Shown: positions 41,983-50,939 of the stretch, in pieces | How the letters are laid out: the number at the start of each line of letters is the position of its first letter | Numbering within the stretch: the stretch's first letter is position 1 | NCBI RefSeq assembly: GCF_900163545.1 | Contig: NZ_FUHW01000028.1 | Coordinates: 18,726-82,725 of the forward strand | Direction of reading: 5' to 3' | From: Arthrobacter rhombi | GTDB lineage: Bacteria > Actinomycetota > Actinomycetes > Actinomycetales > Micrococcaceae | DNA length: 64,000 nucleotides | The notes under the pieces: model-generated | Told to the model about the DNA's origin: nothing | Databases searched by the model: none | The model's input: the letters and a program-made list of their open reading frames with translations, nothing else | Made by a program: the position numbers and the translations under genes

Positions 41983-41988
41983 ACATTA
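41983..41988 (-). promoter_or_regulatory. -10 box of alpha/beta-hydrolase gene (leaderless)
   Basis: TAATGT on the minus strand lies 6 nt before the ATG at 41974-41976. Confidence 0.5.
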
Positions 41989-42018
41989 GCAGCCGGTTCC
42001 GCACCCCTTAACGACGAA

Positions 42019-42038
42019 GGGCCGCCCTAAGGCGGCCC
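42019..42038 (-). terminator. Hairpin after tRNA-Gly, probable terminator
   Basis: GGGCCGCC (42019-42026) pairs perfectly with GGCGGCCC (42031-42038) around a 4-nt loop. On the minus strand it lies 3' of tRNA-Gly and is followed by a pyrimidine-rich stretch without a long T-run. Confidence 0.65.
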
Positions 42039-42046
42039 AACGTATG

Positions 42047-42120
42047 TGGAGGGGATGACGGGAATCGAACCCGCGTCATCAGTTTGGAAGACTGAGGCTT
42101 TACCATTAAGCTACATCCCC
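42047..42120 (-). tRNA. tRNA-Gly (anticodon TCC), CCA encoded
   Basis: Minus strand: acceptor GGGGATG/CATCCCC, D stem GCTT/AAGC, anticodon arm TCAGT-CTTCCAA-ACTGA with anticodon TCC, T arm GCGGG-TTCGATT-CCCGT, discriminator T and encoded CCA. Confidence 0.95.
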
Positions 42121-42275
42121 GCAAAGACGGGCCTTGCGGCCCGTTGCTTGGACAACATTAGCAGTGGGTTCGGAGCACTGCAAAATTGACGCTCGTCCTC
42201 GTGCGGCGCATGCTCGGAAGGTCGGTATCCGACGTCGTGACGAAGCCCCGGGCAGCGGGGCATGGGGGGTGGAAG

Positions 42276-42725
42276 ATGGCTGGACCCAGGAAAGTACCGG
42301 ATCTGCGGATCCTGCAAGGACTCAGCGAGCTGGGACTGACGAACGAGCAGATCGCCGAGCGCTACGGGGTCACCGCAGCCGGCGTCCAACGGGCCCTGAA
42401 TCGTGGGAAGGCCCGTGCGGGACGGCCTTCCTACCGTGACGTCCTGCCCTGGGCCGTCGAAACCGAGCACCACCGCAGCTCCGTCATGGCCCATGTGCGG
42501 GTCCTGCTGCGGCAGCGAGCGGGACAGGAGGTTCCGGTCGAGGAGGTCCAGGCCCTGCACGCGTGGCTGGATTGGGTGCAACGGCGAGGACTGGTGCTGA
42601 ACTACCATCCGGAGGCCCCGCCGAATCGTGCATCGGCCGTCGGCGGCTTCTACTACATGGACCGTTTGCCCAGCGACGAATGGATCATTCGGCGGCCGGT
42701 CCTGGACATCGCCGAGGGCCTCTAG
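42276..42725 (+). CDS. Orphan helix-turn-helix protein between tRNA-Gly and tRNA-Pro
   Basis: A 149-residue soluble protein. Residues 8-40 (LRILQGLSELGLTNEQIAERYGV then TAAGVQRALNR) form a sigma-factor-like or resolvase-like HTH followed by basic GKARAGRPSYRD. The middle VETEHHRSSVMAHVRVLLRQ resembles small DNA-binding proteins found on actinophages and integrative elements; the C-terminus (GGFYYMDRLPSDEWIIRRP) is unassigned. It is flanked by two tRNA genes, typical element targets, but no integrase or att repeat is seen. ATG 42276 has a purine-rich GGGGGGTGGAAG upstream; GTG/ATG alternatives reach back to 42186. Confidence 0.75.
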   Translation: MAGPRKVPDLRILQGLSELGLTNEQIAERYGVTAAGVQRALNRGKARAGRPSYRDVLPWAVETEHHRSSVMAHVRVLLRQRAGQEVPVEEVQALHAWLDWVQRRGLVLNYHPEAPPNRASAVGGFYYMDRLPSDEWIIRRPVLDIAEGL

Positions 42726-42813
42726 GGCCGGGCCCGTGCCATGCCGGGAAGTGGTGCCTGTCAGCAATTAGTTGTTCCGCGAGGATTCTGCGTAAACTAG
42801 CCTCTGCACCAAT

Positions 42814-42887
42814 CGGGGTGTAGCTCAGCTTGGTAGAGCGCGCGCTTTGGGAGCGTGAGGTCGCAGGTTCAACTCCTGTCACCCCGA
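42814..42887 (+). tRNA. tRNA-Pro (anticodon TGG)
   Basis: Acceptor CGGGGTG/CACCCCG, D arm GCTCAG...GAGC, anticodon arm CGCGC-TTTGGGA-GCGTG with anticodon TGG, T arm GCAGG-TTCAACT-CCTGT and discriminator A. CCA is not encoded. It lies 85 nt upstream of tig on the same strand. Confidence 0.95.
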
Positions 42888-42972
42888 CTCTGAACTTTCA
42901 GTCCCGTCAGCTCCACAACGGGGACGAGTGTGCAGTGTCTTTATAGCCCAGATCATTCAGGAGAGCTACGTA

Positions 42973-44346
42973 GTGAAGAGCGCCGTCGAAAACCTCACGC
43001 CCACCCGGGTCAAGCTCAATGTCGAGGTTCCCCTCACCGAATTGCAGCCGAACATCGACGCGGCCTACAAGTCCATCGCGGAGCAGATCAATGTTCCCGG
43101 CTTCCGCAAGGGCAAGGTCCCGAACCGCCTGATCGACCAGCGTGTCGGCCGCGGCTATGTGCTGGAGACGGCCATCAACGACGGGCTCAACGAGTTCTAC
43201 CAGGAAGCGGTCCGTGAGACGGAGATCGTCCCGCTGTCCCGCCCCGAGGTTGAGATCACCGAGGTCCCGGAGCCGACGGCTACCGAGGGCAACCTGGTCT
43301 TTGATGTCCAGGTGGACATCCGCCCGAAGATCGAACTGCCGGAGTACTCGGGCCTGGAGGTCCAGGTCGACGCCGTCGAAGCCACCGAGGCCGACGTCGA
43401 GACCGCCATGGACGAACTGCGTGGACGCTTCGGCACCCTGAAGAACGTCGACCGCCCAGCGGACGACCAGGACTTCATCACCTTGGACCTCACCGCAACG
43501 GTGGAGGGCAATGAGGTCGACGCAGCCACCGATTTGTCCTACCAGGTCGGCTCGGGCACCATGCTCGATGGCCTCGACGAAGCAGTCACCGGCCTGTCCG
43601 CCGATGAGGATGCCACCTTCGAGACCAAGCTGGCCGGCGGCGAGCACGCCGGGGAAACCGCACAGGTCAAGGTGGTCATCAAGGCCGTCAAGGAGCGCGA
43701 GCTCCCGACCGCAGATGACGAGTTCGCCCAGCTGGCTTCCGAATTCGACACCATCGACGAACTGCGCGAGGACCTGACCCAGAAGGCCGCCGAGTCCAAG
43801 CTCGTCGATCAGGGAGTACAGGCCCGCGATAAGGTCATGGACAAGCTCACCGAGCTGGTGCCCGTTCCGGTTCCGGAGTCGGTGATCAACGAACAGGTTG
43901 AGCAGCACTTCGCCCAGGGCGGCGAGAACCCCGGTGAAGAGCACGACACCGAGGAGCACCGCGCCGAGGTCAAGACCAACACGGAGCGCGCCTTCCAGAA
44001 CGAGGTCATCCTCGACGAGATCGCCGAAAAGGAGGAGGTAGGCGTTGAGCAGTCAGAGCTCATCGACTACATCGTCCAGAGCTCCAGCCAGTACGGCATG
44101 GATCCGAACCAGTTCGCCCAGATGCTCGACAGCGCCGGCCAGGTGCCGATGATGATCGGTGAGGTCCGCCGCCGCAAGGCGCTGGCCAAGGTCCTGGAAC
44201 TGGCCAAGGTCACCGATACCGATGGCAAGGACGTCGACCTGACGGACTTCGTCCGGCCAGCCGGCGAAGAAGAAGACGAGTCCTCGGATTCTTCCGCCTC
44301 CTCGGCATCGTCAGCTTCGGCCGACTCAGCAGAGTCCGCCAAGTAA
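42973..44346 (+). CDS. tig: Trigger factor, ribosome-associated chaperone and prolyl isomerase
   Basis: A 457-residue chaperone. The N-terminal ribosome-binding domain (1-120) has the signature [15 protein letters not shown] (GFRxGKxP loop at ~50). The FKBP-type isomerase domain occupies about 155-240 ([21 protein letters not shown]), and the helical chaperone domain continues to ~430. The tail is Glu/Ser/Ala-rich and acidic, as in other actinobacteria. GTG 42973 is chosen for AGGAGAG 8 nt upstream. A strong hairpin at 44381 follows. Confidence 0.96.
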   Translation: MKSAVENLTPTRVKLNVEVPLTELQPNIDAAYKSIAEQINVPGFRKGKVPNRLIDQRVGRGYVLETAINDGLNEFYQEAVRETEIVPLSRPEVEITEVPEPTATEGNLVFDVQVDIRPKIELPEYSGLEVQVDAVEATEADVETAMDELRGRFGTLKNVDRPADDQDFITLDLTATVEGNEVDAATDLSYQVGSGTMLDGLDEAVTGLSADEDATFETKLAGGEHAGETAQVKVVIKAVKERELPTADDEFAQLASEFDTIDELREDLTQKAAESKLVDQGVQARDKVMDKLTELVPVPVPESVINEQVEQHFAQGGENPGEEHDTEEHRAEVKTNTERAFQNEVILDEIAEKEEVGVEQSELIDYIVQSSSQYGMDPNQFAQMLDSAGQVPMMIGEVRRRKALAKVLELAKVTDTDGKDVDLTDFVRPAGEEEDESSDSSASSASSASADSAESAK

Positions 44347-44380
44347 CCACCGCGATGTAGAGCCGCCGATGAGCGGCCTC

Positions 44381-44410
44381 GGCGGGACTGCCCGAAAGGG
44401 TGGTCCCGCC
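44381..44410 (+). terminator. Terminator after tig
   Basis: GGCGGGAC-TG-CCC pairs with GGG-TG-GTCCCGCC around a GAAA tetraloop, with a two-base internal mismatch. It is followed by GTCGTACTTT. It separates tig from clpP1. Confidence 0.75.
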
Positions 44411-44471
44411 GTCGTACTTTAAGCCGAAAGCACCTGCAGTTAAGCCACAGGCGATGGGCCCGTCACAGGGG

Positions 44472-44489
44472 TATGCGCCATCAGCGAAC
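44472..44489 (+). promoter_or_regulatory. Candidate ClgR operator upstream of clpP1
   Basis: TATGCGCCATCAGCGAAC contains CGC-N5-GCG with flanks close to the actinobacterial ClgR consensus (WNNWCGCYNANRGCGWWS). ClgR activates clpP1P2 and clpC in Corynebacterium and Streptomyces. It lies 119 bp before the clpP1 start. The clgR gene itself is not in the window. Confidence 0.6.
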
Positions 44490-44607
44490 AGCGAATGATC
44501 GCGGGCGCGGCGCGCGTTGTGACTGCAGTAGTGTCAAGGAAAGCAAGCGCTACCGTACGTGGCCGGAAGAGCCACGTCGCATGGCACCCATGGAGAGGTA
44601 TTCGAAA

Positions 44608-45228
44608 ATGACGACGGAATCCCACACCCCGAAGATGGCCTCGGTCGATCCGGCCAGTCGCGAGGACTACATCTACAACCGGCTCCTCAAGGAGCGCATC
44701 ATCTGGCTCGGCTCGGAAGTGAGCGACGAGTCGGCCAACGCCATCTCCTCCCAACTACTGCTGCTCTCGGCCGAGGACCCGGATAAGGACATCTTCCTGT
44801 ACATCAACTCGCCGGGCGGCTCCATTACCGCCGGCATGGCGATCTTCGACACGATGAACTACATCCCCAACGATGTCGTCACCGTGGCCACCGGCCTGGC
44901 CGCCTCGATGGGGCAGTTCCTGCTCTCCTCGGGCACCAAGGGCAAGCGCTACGCCACCCCGAACGCGCGGATCCTGATGCACCAGCCCTCCGGCGGAATC
45001 GGCGGCACCGCTTCCGATATCCGCATCCAGGCGGAACTGATCCTGCATATGAAGAAGGTCATGTCCGAGCTCACCGCCGAACAGACCGGGCAGTCGCTGG
45101 AGACGATCCTGAAGGACAACGACCGCGATAAGTGGTTCACGGCCCCCGAGGCCCTGGAATACGGGTTCTTCGACCACATCGCCCAGAGCTCCGTTACGGT
45201 TTCCGGCGGCGGCGGAGTCAAGAACTAG
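44608..45228 (+). CDS. clpP1: ATP-dependent Clp protease proteolytic subunit ClpP1
   Basis: A 206-residue serine protease subunit. The catalytic triad is readable: Ser100 in GLAASMGQ, His125 in LMHQPSGG and Asp174 in NDRDKW. It assembles with ClpP2 into the mixed double-heptamer that degrades substrates unfolded by ClpX or ClpC. ATG 44608 has GAGAGG 9 nt upstream. clpP2 begins 44 nt after its stop, in the same operon, probably under ClgR control. Confidence 0.97.
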   Translation: MTTESHTPKMASVDPASREDYIYNRLLKERIIWLGSEVSDESANAISSQLLLLSAEDPDKDIFLYINSPGGSITAGMAIFDTMNYIPNDVVTVATGLAASMGQFLLSSGTKGKRYATPNARILMHQPSGGIGGTASDIRIQAELILHMKKVMSELTAEQTGQSLETILKDNDRDKWFTAPEALEYGFFDHIAQSSVTVSGGGGVKN

Positions 45229-45272
45229 CCATCCAGCCGACGAGCATCCCCACAGATCCCCAGGAGAAGAAC

Positions 45273-45935
45273 ATGAATTACACCGGCAACGAAGGCACCG
45301 CTGGCGACATGCCGTCCGCCCGCTACATCCTTCCTTCCTTCGAAGAGCGCACCCCCTACGGCTTCAAGCGCCAGGACCCCTACGCGAAGCTGTTCGAGGA
45401 CCGCATCGTCTTCCTCGGCACGCAGGTCGACGACGCTTCGGCCGACGACGTGATGGCCCAGCTGCTCGTCCTGGAATCCATGGACCCCGAGCGCGACATC
45501 ACCTTGTACATCAACTCACCCGGCGGCTCCTTCACCGCCATGACGGCGATCTACGACACGATGATGTTCATCCGCCCCGAGATCCAGACCGTCTGCCTGG
45601 GCCAGGCGGCCAGCGCCGCCGCGGTCCTGCTGGCAGCCGGTGCACCGGGTAAGCGTCTGGCGTTGCCCAACGCCCGCGTGCTGATCCACCAGCCGGCCAT
45701 GGGCGGCGGGGAACGTGGCACGGCCACCGACCTGCAGATTCAGGCCGAAGAGGTCATGCGGATGCGCACCTGGTTGGAGACCACGCTCTCCGAGCAGAGC
45801 CATAAGACCCCCGAGCAGGTCGGCAACGATATCGAACGCGATCTGTTCATGACCGCGCAGGAAGCCAAGGAGTATGGCCTGATCGACGAGGTGCTCAGCC
45901 CTCGGAAGATCAAGCAGCAGGCCATCGGCAAATAG
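45273..45935 (+). CDS. clpP2: ATP-dependent Clp protease proteolytic subunit ClpP2
   Basis: A 220-residue ClpP paralogue with Ser114 in GQAASAAAVL, His139 in LIHQPAMGGG and Asp190 in IERDLF. The N-terminal ~35 residues form a longer propeptide than in ClpP1. AGGAGAAG lies just before ATG 45273. It is cotranscribed with clpP1; a strong hairpin follows before clpX. Confidence 0.97.
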   Translation: MNYTGNEGTAGDMPSARYILPSFEERTPYGFKRQDPYAKLFEDRIVFLGTQVDDASADDVMAQLLVLESMDPERDITLYINSPGGSFTAMTAIYDTMMFIRPEIQTVCLGQAASAAAVLLAAGAPGKRLALPNARVLIHQPAMGGGERGTATDLQIQAEEVMRMRTWLETTLSEQSHKTPEQVGNDIERDLFMTAQEAKEYGLIDEVLSPRKIKQQAIGK

Positions 45936-45951
45936 GAAGACGACGGCTTCA

Positions 45952-45999
45952 GTGACCGGACGTCCCGTAGGTTTTTCGCACCACGGGGCGTCCGGTCAC
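45952..45999 (+). terminator. Strong hairpin between clpP2 and clpX
   Basis: Two 17-base arms (45952-45968 and 45983-45999) are complementary except for one T-G pair, with a 14-nt loop containing TTTTT. No T-run follows, so it may be a terminator, attenuator or RNA-stability element separating clpP1P2 from clpX. Confidence 0.7.
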
Positions 46000-46093
46000 C
46001 TATTCTGTCGGCCAATTCACCTAGAGTTGTAGGTAGACATCACCGCGCGGCGTCCGCCGCGAGGTTTCTGTATCACGTTAGGGGAAGAACACC

Positions 46094-47386
46094 ATGGCTC
46101 GTATGGGTGAAAGCTCCGACCTGCTCAAGTGTTCGTTCTGCGGCAAAAGTCAGAAGCAGGTCCGTAAGCTCATCGCCGGTCCAGGCGTTTACATCTGCAC
46201 CGAATGCATTGAACTGTGCAATGAGTTGATGGAGGAGGAGCTGGCCGAGATCGAGGCCGGCCCCGATTTCGAACTGCCGCGTCCCCGCGAGATCTTCGAC
46301 TCGCTGCAGGAATACGTCATCGGCCAGGAAGGCGCCAAACGCTCCCTGTCGGTCGCCGTGTACAACCACTATAAGCGCATCCAATCGGGGGCCGGTTCCA
46401 CCGCTGCAGCCCAATTGAGCGATGTGGACGCACTGGACGACGTCGAGGTCTCCAAGTCCAATATCCTGCTCATCGGTCCGACCGGTTGCGGCAAAACCTA
46501 CCTCGCCCAGACGTTGGCCCGCAGGTTGAACGTGCCTTTCGCCGCTGCGGACGCCACGGCACTGACCGAGGCCGGCTATGTCGGTGAGGATGTCGAGAAC
46601 ATCCTGCTCAAGCTCCTCCAGGCCGCGGACTTCGACGTGAAGAAGGCCGAACAGGGCATCATCTACATCGACGAGATCGACAAGATTTCGCGTAAGTCAG
46701 AGAACCCCTCCATCACCCGTGATGTTTCCGGTGAGGGGGTGCAGCAGGCGCTGCTGAAGATCCTTGAAGGTACGGTCGCCTCGGTCCCGCCCCAGGGCGG
46801 CCGCAAACATCCGCACCAGGAGTTCATCCAGATCGACACATCGAACGTCTTGTTCATTGTCGCGGGGGCCTTCGGCGGCCTCGAGGAGATCATCGGCTCC
46901 CGGGCCGGCCAGAAGGGTATTGGTTTCGGTGCACCGCTGACCGCGCTGAACTCCGAGGACGCCAAATATTCGGATGTCCGCCCCGAGGACCTGCTCAAAT
47001 TTGGTCTCATTCCCGAATTTATCGGCCGCCTGCCGGTGATCGCCACCGTGGAGAACCTGGACCGCGAGGCCCTGATCAAGATCCTGACCGAGCCGAAGAA
47101 CGCCCTGGTGAAGCAGTACCAGAAGATGTTCCGTCTCGACGGGGTTGAGCTGACCTTCGAACTTGATGCCCTCGAAGCCATCGCCGACCTGGCGCTGGAA
47201 CGCGGAACCGGCGCCCGCGGGCTGCGGGCGATCCTCGAAGAGACCCTCGGTTCGATTATGTTCGATCTGCCCGGCCGCGATGACATCGCCGAGGTCGTCA
47301 TCACCGCAGAAGTAGTGCAGCAGGTCGGCGAACCGACGCTCATCTCGGCGGAAGTGGCCACGAAGCGGCGGAATAAGTCAGCCTGA
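46094..47386 (+). CDS. clpX: ATP-dependent Clp protease ATP-binding subunit ClpX
   Basis: A 430-residue AAA+ unfoldase. The N-terminal zinc-binding domain has Cys13, Cys16, Cys35 and Cys38. Walker A is GPTGCGKT at 128-135, Walker [10 protein letters not shown] near 192-200, sensor and arginine finger follow ([11 protein letters not shown]), and the ClpP-docking IGF loop is [10 protein letters not shown] near 275. It delivers tagged proteins to ClpP1P2. ATG 46094 is preceded by AGGGGAAG. A short palindrome CGCGGCG-TC-CGCCGCG (about 46045-46065) lies in its leader. Confidence 0.97.
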   Translation: MARMGESSDLLKCSFCGKSQKQVRKLIAGPGVYICTECIELCNELMEEELAEIEAGPDFELPRPREIFDSLQEYVIGQEGAKRSLSVAVYNHYKRIQSGAGSTAAAQLSDVDALDDVEVSKSNILLIGPTGCGKTYLAQTLARRLNVPFAAADATALTEAGYVGEDVENILLKLLQAADFDVKKAEQGIIYIDEIDKISRKSENPSITRDVSGEGVQQALLKILEGTVASVPPQGGRKHPHQEFIQIDTSNVLFIVAGAFGGLEEIIGSRAGQKGIGFGAPLTALNSEDAKYSDVRPEDLLKFGLIPEFIGRLPVIATVENLDREALIKILTEPKNALVKQYQKMFRLDGVELTFELDALEAIADLALERGTGARGLRAILEETLGSIMFDLPGRDDIAEVVITAEVVQQVGEPTLISAEVATKRRNKSA

Positions 47387-47464
47387 TCGGGGCGTTGTAC
47401 TCAACGGAGGGCGGTGACCCAACCGTCACCACCGAGTACATGCTTCGACTTCAGGAGGAACACC

Positions 47465-48109
47465 TTGTCCAAGACCACGGCTGTAGATTTCTGGTTTGAC
47501 CCGCTTTGCCCCTTCGCCTGGGCCACTTCCCGGTGGATCCTCGAGGTGGAGAAGGTCCGTGACATCAAAGTCGAGTGGCAGGTGATGAGCCTGGCGGTCC
47601 TGAATGAGGATAAGAACGTCGAGGGCGAATTCCCCCGGGGTCTGGACAGTGCGTGGGCCCCGGTGCGGGTCATCATCGCCGCAGAGCAAGCCCACGGTCA
47701 GGACGTCGTCGGCGAACTCTACACAGCCATGGGCGAATTGATCCATTACGCCGGTGTTGCTGACTATTCCGAGGTCATCACCCGGGCCCTCGAACGGGTC
47801 GGCCTCCCGGCAGAACTCGCCCAGGCCGGCGCGAACGACGAACACGATGCGGCCCTGCGGGCCAGTCACGAACGGGGCATCTCCCTGGTGGGCCAAGAGG
47901 TCGGCACCCCGGTCGTTGCGTTGAACGGCACCGCGTTCTTCGGGCCGGTCATCACCGAGATCCCCTCCGGTGAGGAAGCGGGGCAGCTGTTCGATGCCTC
48001 CGTCACCCTGGCATCGTTCCCGTACTTCTTCGAGCTCAAGCGCACCCGCTCCGGGGCACCGCAGTTCACGCAGGAACGCCAGCAATTCGCGCAGGTCGAC
48101 GCCTCCTAA
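47465..48109 (+). CDS. Mycothiol-dependent DsbA-like nitroreductase/disulfide reductase (Rv2466c family)
   Basis: A 214-residue thioredoxin-fold protein with the DsbA alpha-insertion, closely resembling M. tuberculosis Rv2466c: DFWFDPLC...TSRWILEVEKVRDI, GPVRV-like APVRVIIAAEQAHG, and FFELKRTR near the end. The active site is C-P-F-A (Cys15, residue 18 Ala) instead of CPWC, leaving a single thiol, so it would work by a monothiol mechanism with mycothiol. TTG 47465 is taken as start because AGGAGG lies 6 nt upstream; in-frame ATG or GTG codons upstream lack one. Confidence 0.88.
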   Translation: MSKTTAVDFWFDPLCPFAWATSRWILEVEKVRDIKVEWQVMSLAVLNEDKNVEGEFPRGLDSAWAPVRVIIAAEQAHGQDVVGELYTAMGELIHYAGVADYSEVITRALERVGLPAELAQAGANDEHDAALRASHERGISLVGQEVGTPVVALNGTAFFGPVITEIPSGEEAGQLFDASVTLASFPYFFELKRTRSGAPQFTQERQQFAQVDAS

Positions 48110-48137
48110 CGAATTTTCGGCCCGGTACCGGGCCCAA

Positions 48138-48176
48138 CAGAAGTGGCCCCGGCAGACCTTGCCGGGGCCACTTCTG
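48138..48176. terminator. Bidirectional terminator between the DsbA-like gene and valS
   Basis: A perfect 17-bp stem (48138-48154 with 48160-48176) with a 5-nt loop lies between two convergent genes. There is no long T-run on either side. Confidence 0.8.
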
Positions 48177-48192
48177 TCACTGCTCCACGGGC

Positions 48193-50823
48193 CTAGCCTT
48201 GGGCGGTCGGCTCCTCAGCCGGGGCCAGCACCACATCGGAGACGACGAGTTCCTCGCCGCCGACCTGGAGATCCAACTCCACGGCGTTACCCGCGGCGAG
48301 CAGATCACCGAGACCGGCACGTACCCGATCCAAGGTGGCTTCAGGGCCCCGGACGACGCCGGAGAGGACCTGGGTGCGCTGTTTGACCTTGGCCTCGGAC
48401 TTGGACTTGCGGATCCCGCCCAAGGCGTCCCCAACGGTTGGCAGAACACCGGTGTCGGCCCCCTCAACGGCACCGGTCAGGTGCGTATTGGTCGGCCAGG
48501 CTGACTGGTGGACCGACCCCGAACGCCACCATCCCCACACCTCTTCGGTAGCGAAGGGCAGGAACGGTGCGAAAAGGCGCAGCACGGCATCAAGGGTGGT
48601 TGCCAGGGCAGCCAGCACCGAGGCCTGCTCGGCGTCGCCACGGGCACCGTAGGCCCGGTCCTTGATGAGTTCGACGTAATCGTCGGTGAAGGACCAGAAG
48701 AACGTTTCCACGATGTCCAAGGCACGGGCGTAATCGTAGATCCCGAAGGCACGGTCGGCCTCTTCGATGACCTCCGAGAGCCGGGCCAGCAAGGACCGGT
48801 CCAGACCATTGGTGATCAGATGGGCATCGCCGTCCAGGACGTTCGCCTCGGTGGCACCGAGATTCAGGACGAACTTCGAGGCATTGAGGATCTTGATCGC
48901 CAGGCGGCGGCCAATCTTCATCTGGGCTACCTCGTAGGCGGTATCGGCCCCGAGCTTGGCCGAAGCTGCCCAATAACGCACGGCATCCGCGCCGAAGTCG
49001 TTCAGCACGTCGGTGGGGACCACCACATTGCCCTTGGACTTGGACATCTTCTTCCGGTCCGGGTCCAAGATCCAACCGGAAATGGCCGCATGCTTCCACG
49101 GGGCGCAATCGTGCAGGGCATCGCCACGCACTGCGGTGGAGAAGAGCCAGGTGCGGATGATGTCGTGGGCCTGGGGGCGCAGGTCGAACGGGAAGACCTT
49201 GGAGAAGAACTCGTCATCCCGGCTCCAGCGGCCCACGATCTGCGGGGTCAGCGAAGACGTCGCCCACGTATCGAGCACATCGGCATCCCCGGTGAAACCA
49301 CCGGGAACATCACGCTGGTCCGCCGTATACCCCGGGGCCGTTTCGGCCACCGGGTCCACCGGCAACTGGGCGTCGTCGGGGACCACCGGGTGCTCATAAT
49401 CGGGGTTGCCCTGGGCATCCAACGGGTACCAGACGGGGATGGGCACACCGAAGAAGCGTTGACGGGAGACCAGCCAGTCGCCGTTGAGCCCATTGACCCA
49501 ATTCGTGTAGCGCGAGCGCATGAATTCCGGGTGGAACTCGATTTCCTGGCCGCGGGCGATCATGCGTTCGCGGCGCTGGGCGTCCCGGCCACCGTTGCGG
49601 ATGTACCACTGCCGGGAGCTGACGACCTCCAGGGGCTTATCGCCCTTTTCGAAGAAGTTCACCGGGTGGGTGATCTTCCGCGGTTCGCCGTCGAGCAGTC
49701 GGGCCTCACTGAGCATCGTCGAGACGGCCTCCTTGGCGGAGAACACCGTTTTGCCGGCCAGCGAAGCGAAGGCCTCCCGTCCTGCCTCGGAGGTGATCCA
49801 CTCGGGGGCCTGCCCCTGGATCCGGCCGTCCCGGCCGATGATGGCCCGGGTGGGCAACTGCAGTTCCCGCCACCAGGTGACATCGGTCAGGTCGCCGAAG
49901 GTGCAGACCATGGCGATGCCGGAGCCCTTATCCGCCTTGGCCAAGGGGTGGGGATACACCTGGACCTCAACATCGAACAGTGGGGAGGTGACTGTCTTCC
50001 CAAAGAGGGGCTGGTACCGCTCATCGTCGGGGTTGGCGACGAGACCGGCGCAGGCGGCCAGCAATTCGGGACGGGTCGTCTCGATGTGAATCTCGGTGCC
50101 GTCTTCGGCGAAGAACGGGAACCGGTAGTAGGCGCCGTCAACTTCGCGGTCCTCGAGCTCGGCCTGGGCAACCGCTGTCCGGAAGGTGACATCCCATAGG
50201 GTTGGTGCCTCGGCCATGTAGGCGTCGCCGTCGGTCAGGTTCCGGATGAAGGCCCGTTGGGAGACGGCGCGAGAAATGTCATCAATGGTGCGGTAGGTCA
50301 GGTTCCAGTCCACTGACAAGCCGAGGGTGCTGAAAAGGTGCTCGAAGACCTTCTCGTCCTCGACGGCCAGTTCCTCGCAGAGCTCAATGAACGTCCGACG
50401 GGAGACGACGTCCCAATCACGCTGGTTCTTCGCCGGCTTTTCCGGGGGGCGGTAGGCCGGGTCGTAGGCGGTCTTGGGATCGCAGCGCACACCGTAGAAG
50501 TTCTGCACCCGGCGTTCTGTCGGCAGACCGTTATCGTCCCAGCCCATGGGGTAGAAGACATTCTTGCCGCGCATCCGCTGGTAGCGGGCCAAAACGTCGG
50601 TCTGCGTGTAAGAGAACATGTGTCCCACGTGCAGGGATCCCGATGCCGTGGGCGGGGGAGTGTCGATCGAGTAGACCTCGTCGCGGGTCGTGTCGGGGTT
50701 GAAAGCGTAGGTACCCTCGTCACGCCACCGCTGTCCGAGCCGTTCTTCGAGGCCCTCCAGTGCTGGTTTGTCGGGGACGCTTACGGTAGCGGGCGTGTCT
50801 GTGCCCAAGTTCTGTTCAGCCAT
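48193..50823 (-). CDS. valS: Valyl-tRNA synthetase, GWDDNGLPTE (archaeal-like) type
   Basis: An 876-residue class I synthetase that charges tRNA-Val. The HIGH motif is LHVGHMF (~65), the block PMGWDDNGLPTERRV follows, the editing domain spans ~190-400, KMSKSKGN lies near 590, and the anticodon-binding helical domain follows. Classical bacterial ValRS has GTDHAGIATQ at the block after HIGH and a C-terminal coiled coil; this protein has neither, and matches the archaeal-like type seen in many actinobacteria. A -10-like AATACT 6 nt before ATG suggests a leaderless mRNA, so no T-box. Confidence 0.96.
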   Translation of the reverse strand: MAEQNLGTDTPATVSVPDKPALEGLEERLGQRWRDEGTYAFNPDTTRDEVYSIDTPPPTASGSLHVGHMFSYTQTDVLARYQRMRGKNVFYPMGWDDNGLPTERRVQNFYGVRCDPKTAYDPAYRPPEKPAKNQRDWDVVSRRTFIELCEELAVEDEKVFEHLFSTLGLSVDWNLTYRTIDDISRAVSQRAFIRNLTDGDAYMAEAPTLWDVTFRTAVAQAELEDREVDGAYYRFPFFAEDGTEIHIETTRPELLAACAGLVANPDDERYQPLFGKTVTSPLFDVEVQVYPHPLAKADKGSGIAMVCTFGDLTDVTWWRELQLPTRAIIGRDGRIQGQAPEWITSEAGREAFASLAGKTVFSAKEAVSTMLSEARLLDGEPRKITHPVNFFEKGDKPLEVVSSRQWYIRNGGRDAQRRERMIARGQEIEFHPEFMRSRYTNWVNGLNGDWLVSRQRFFGVPIPVWYPLDAQGNPDYEHPVVPDDAQLPVDPVAETAPGYTADQRDVPGGFTGDADVLDTWATSSLTPQIVGRWSRDDEFFSKVFPFDLRPQAHDIIRTWLFSTAVRGDALHDCAPWKHAAISGWILDPDRKKMSKSKGNVVVPTDVLNDFGADAVRYWAASAKLGADTAYEVAQMKIGRRLAIKILNASKFVLNLGATEANVLDGDAHLITNGLDRSLLARLSEVIEEADRAFGIYDYARALDIVETFFWSFTDDYVELIKDRAYGARGDAEQASVLAALATTLDAVLRLFAPFLPFATEEVWGWWRSGSVHQSAWPTNTHLTGAVEGADTGVLPTVGDALGGIRKSKSEAKVKQRTQVLSGVVRGPEATLDRVRAGLGDLLAAGNAVELDLQVGGEELVVSDVVLAPAEEPTAQG

Positions 50824-50927
50824 GCTCCCAGTATTCCATGTCGGCAGGTCAGGCCCGATTCGCGGCGCTGGACACCGTCTCGTCCACAGGATTTTTTGCG
50901 GGGCGGGCGTCGCGGAGGGATTCGGCC

Positions 50928-50933
50928 TACCAT
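50928..50933 (+). promoter_or_regulatory. -10 box of DUF488 gene (leaderless)
   Basis: TACCAT lies 6 nt before the ATG at 50940. Confidence 0.5.
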
Positions 50934-50939
50934 CGGGGT

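Noticed and set aside
42047..42887. tRNA-flanked HTH gene as an integrated mobile element with att sites
   Set aside because: No integrase, no duplicated tRNA 3' segment and no change in surrounding gene order visible; kept only as a low-confidence idea.
46040..46070. CGC/GCG-rich palindrome in the clpX leader as a second ClgR box
   Set aside because: Spacing is not CGC-N5-GCG with the right flanks; a simple inverted repeat CGCGGCG-TC-CGCCGCG explains it.
50621..50823. T-box or other riboswitch before valS
   Set aside because: Only a few bases separate a -10-like AATACT from the start codon, leaving no leader for an RNA switch.
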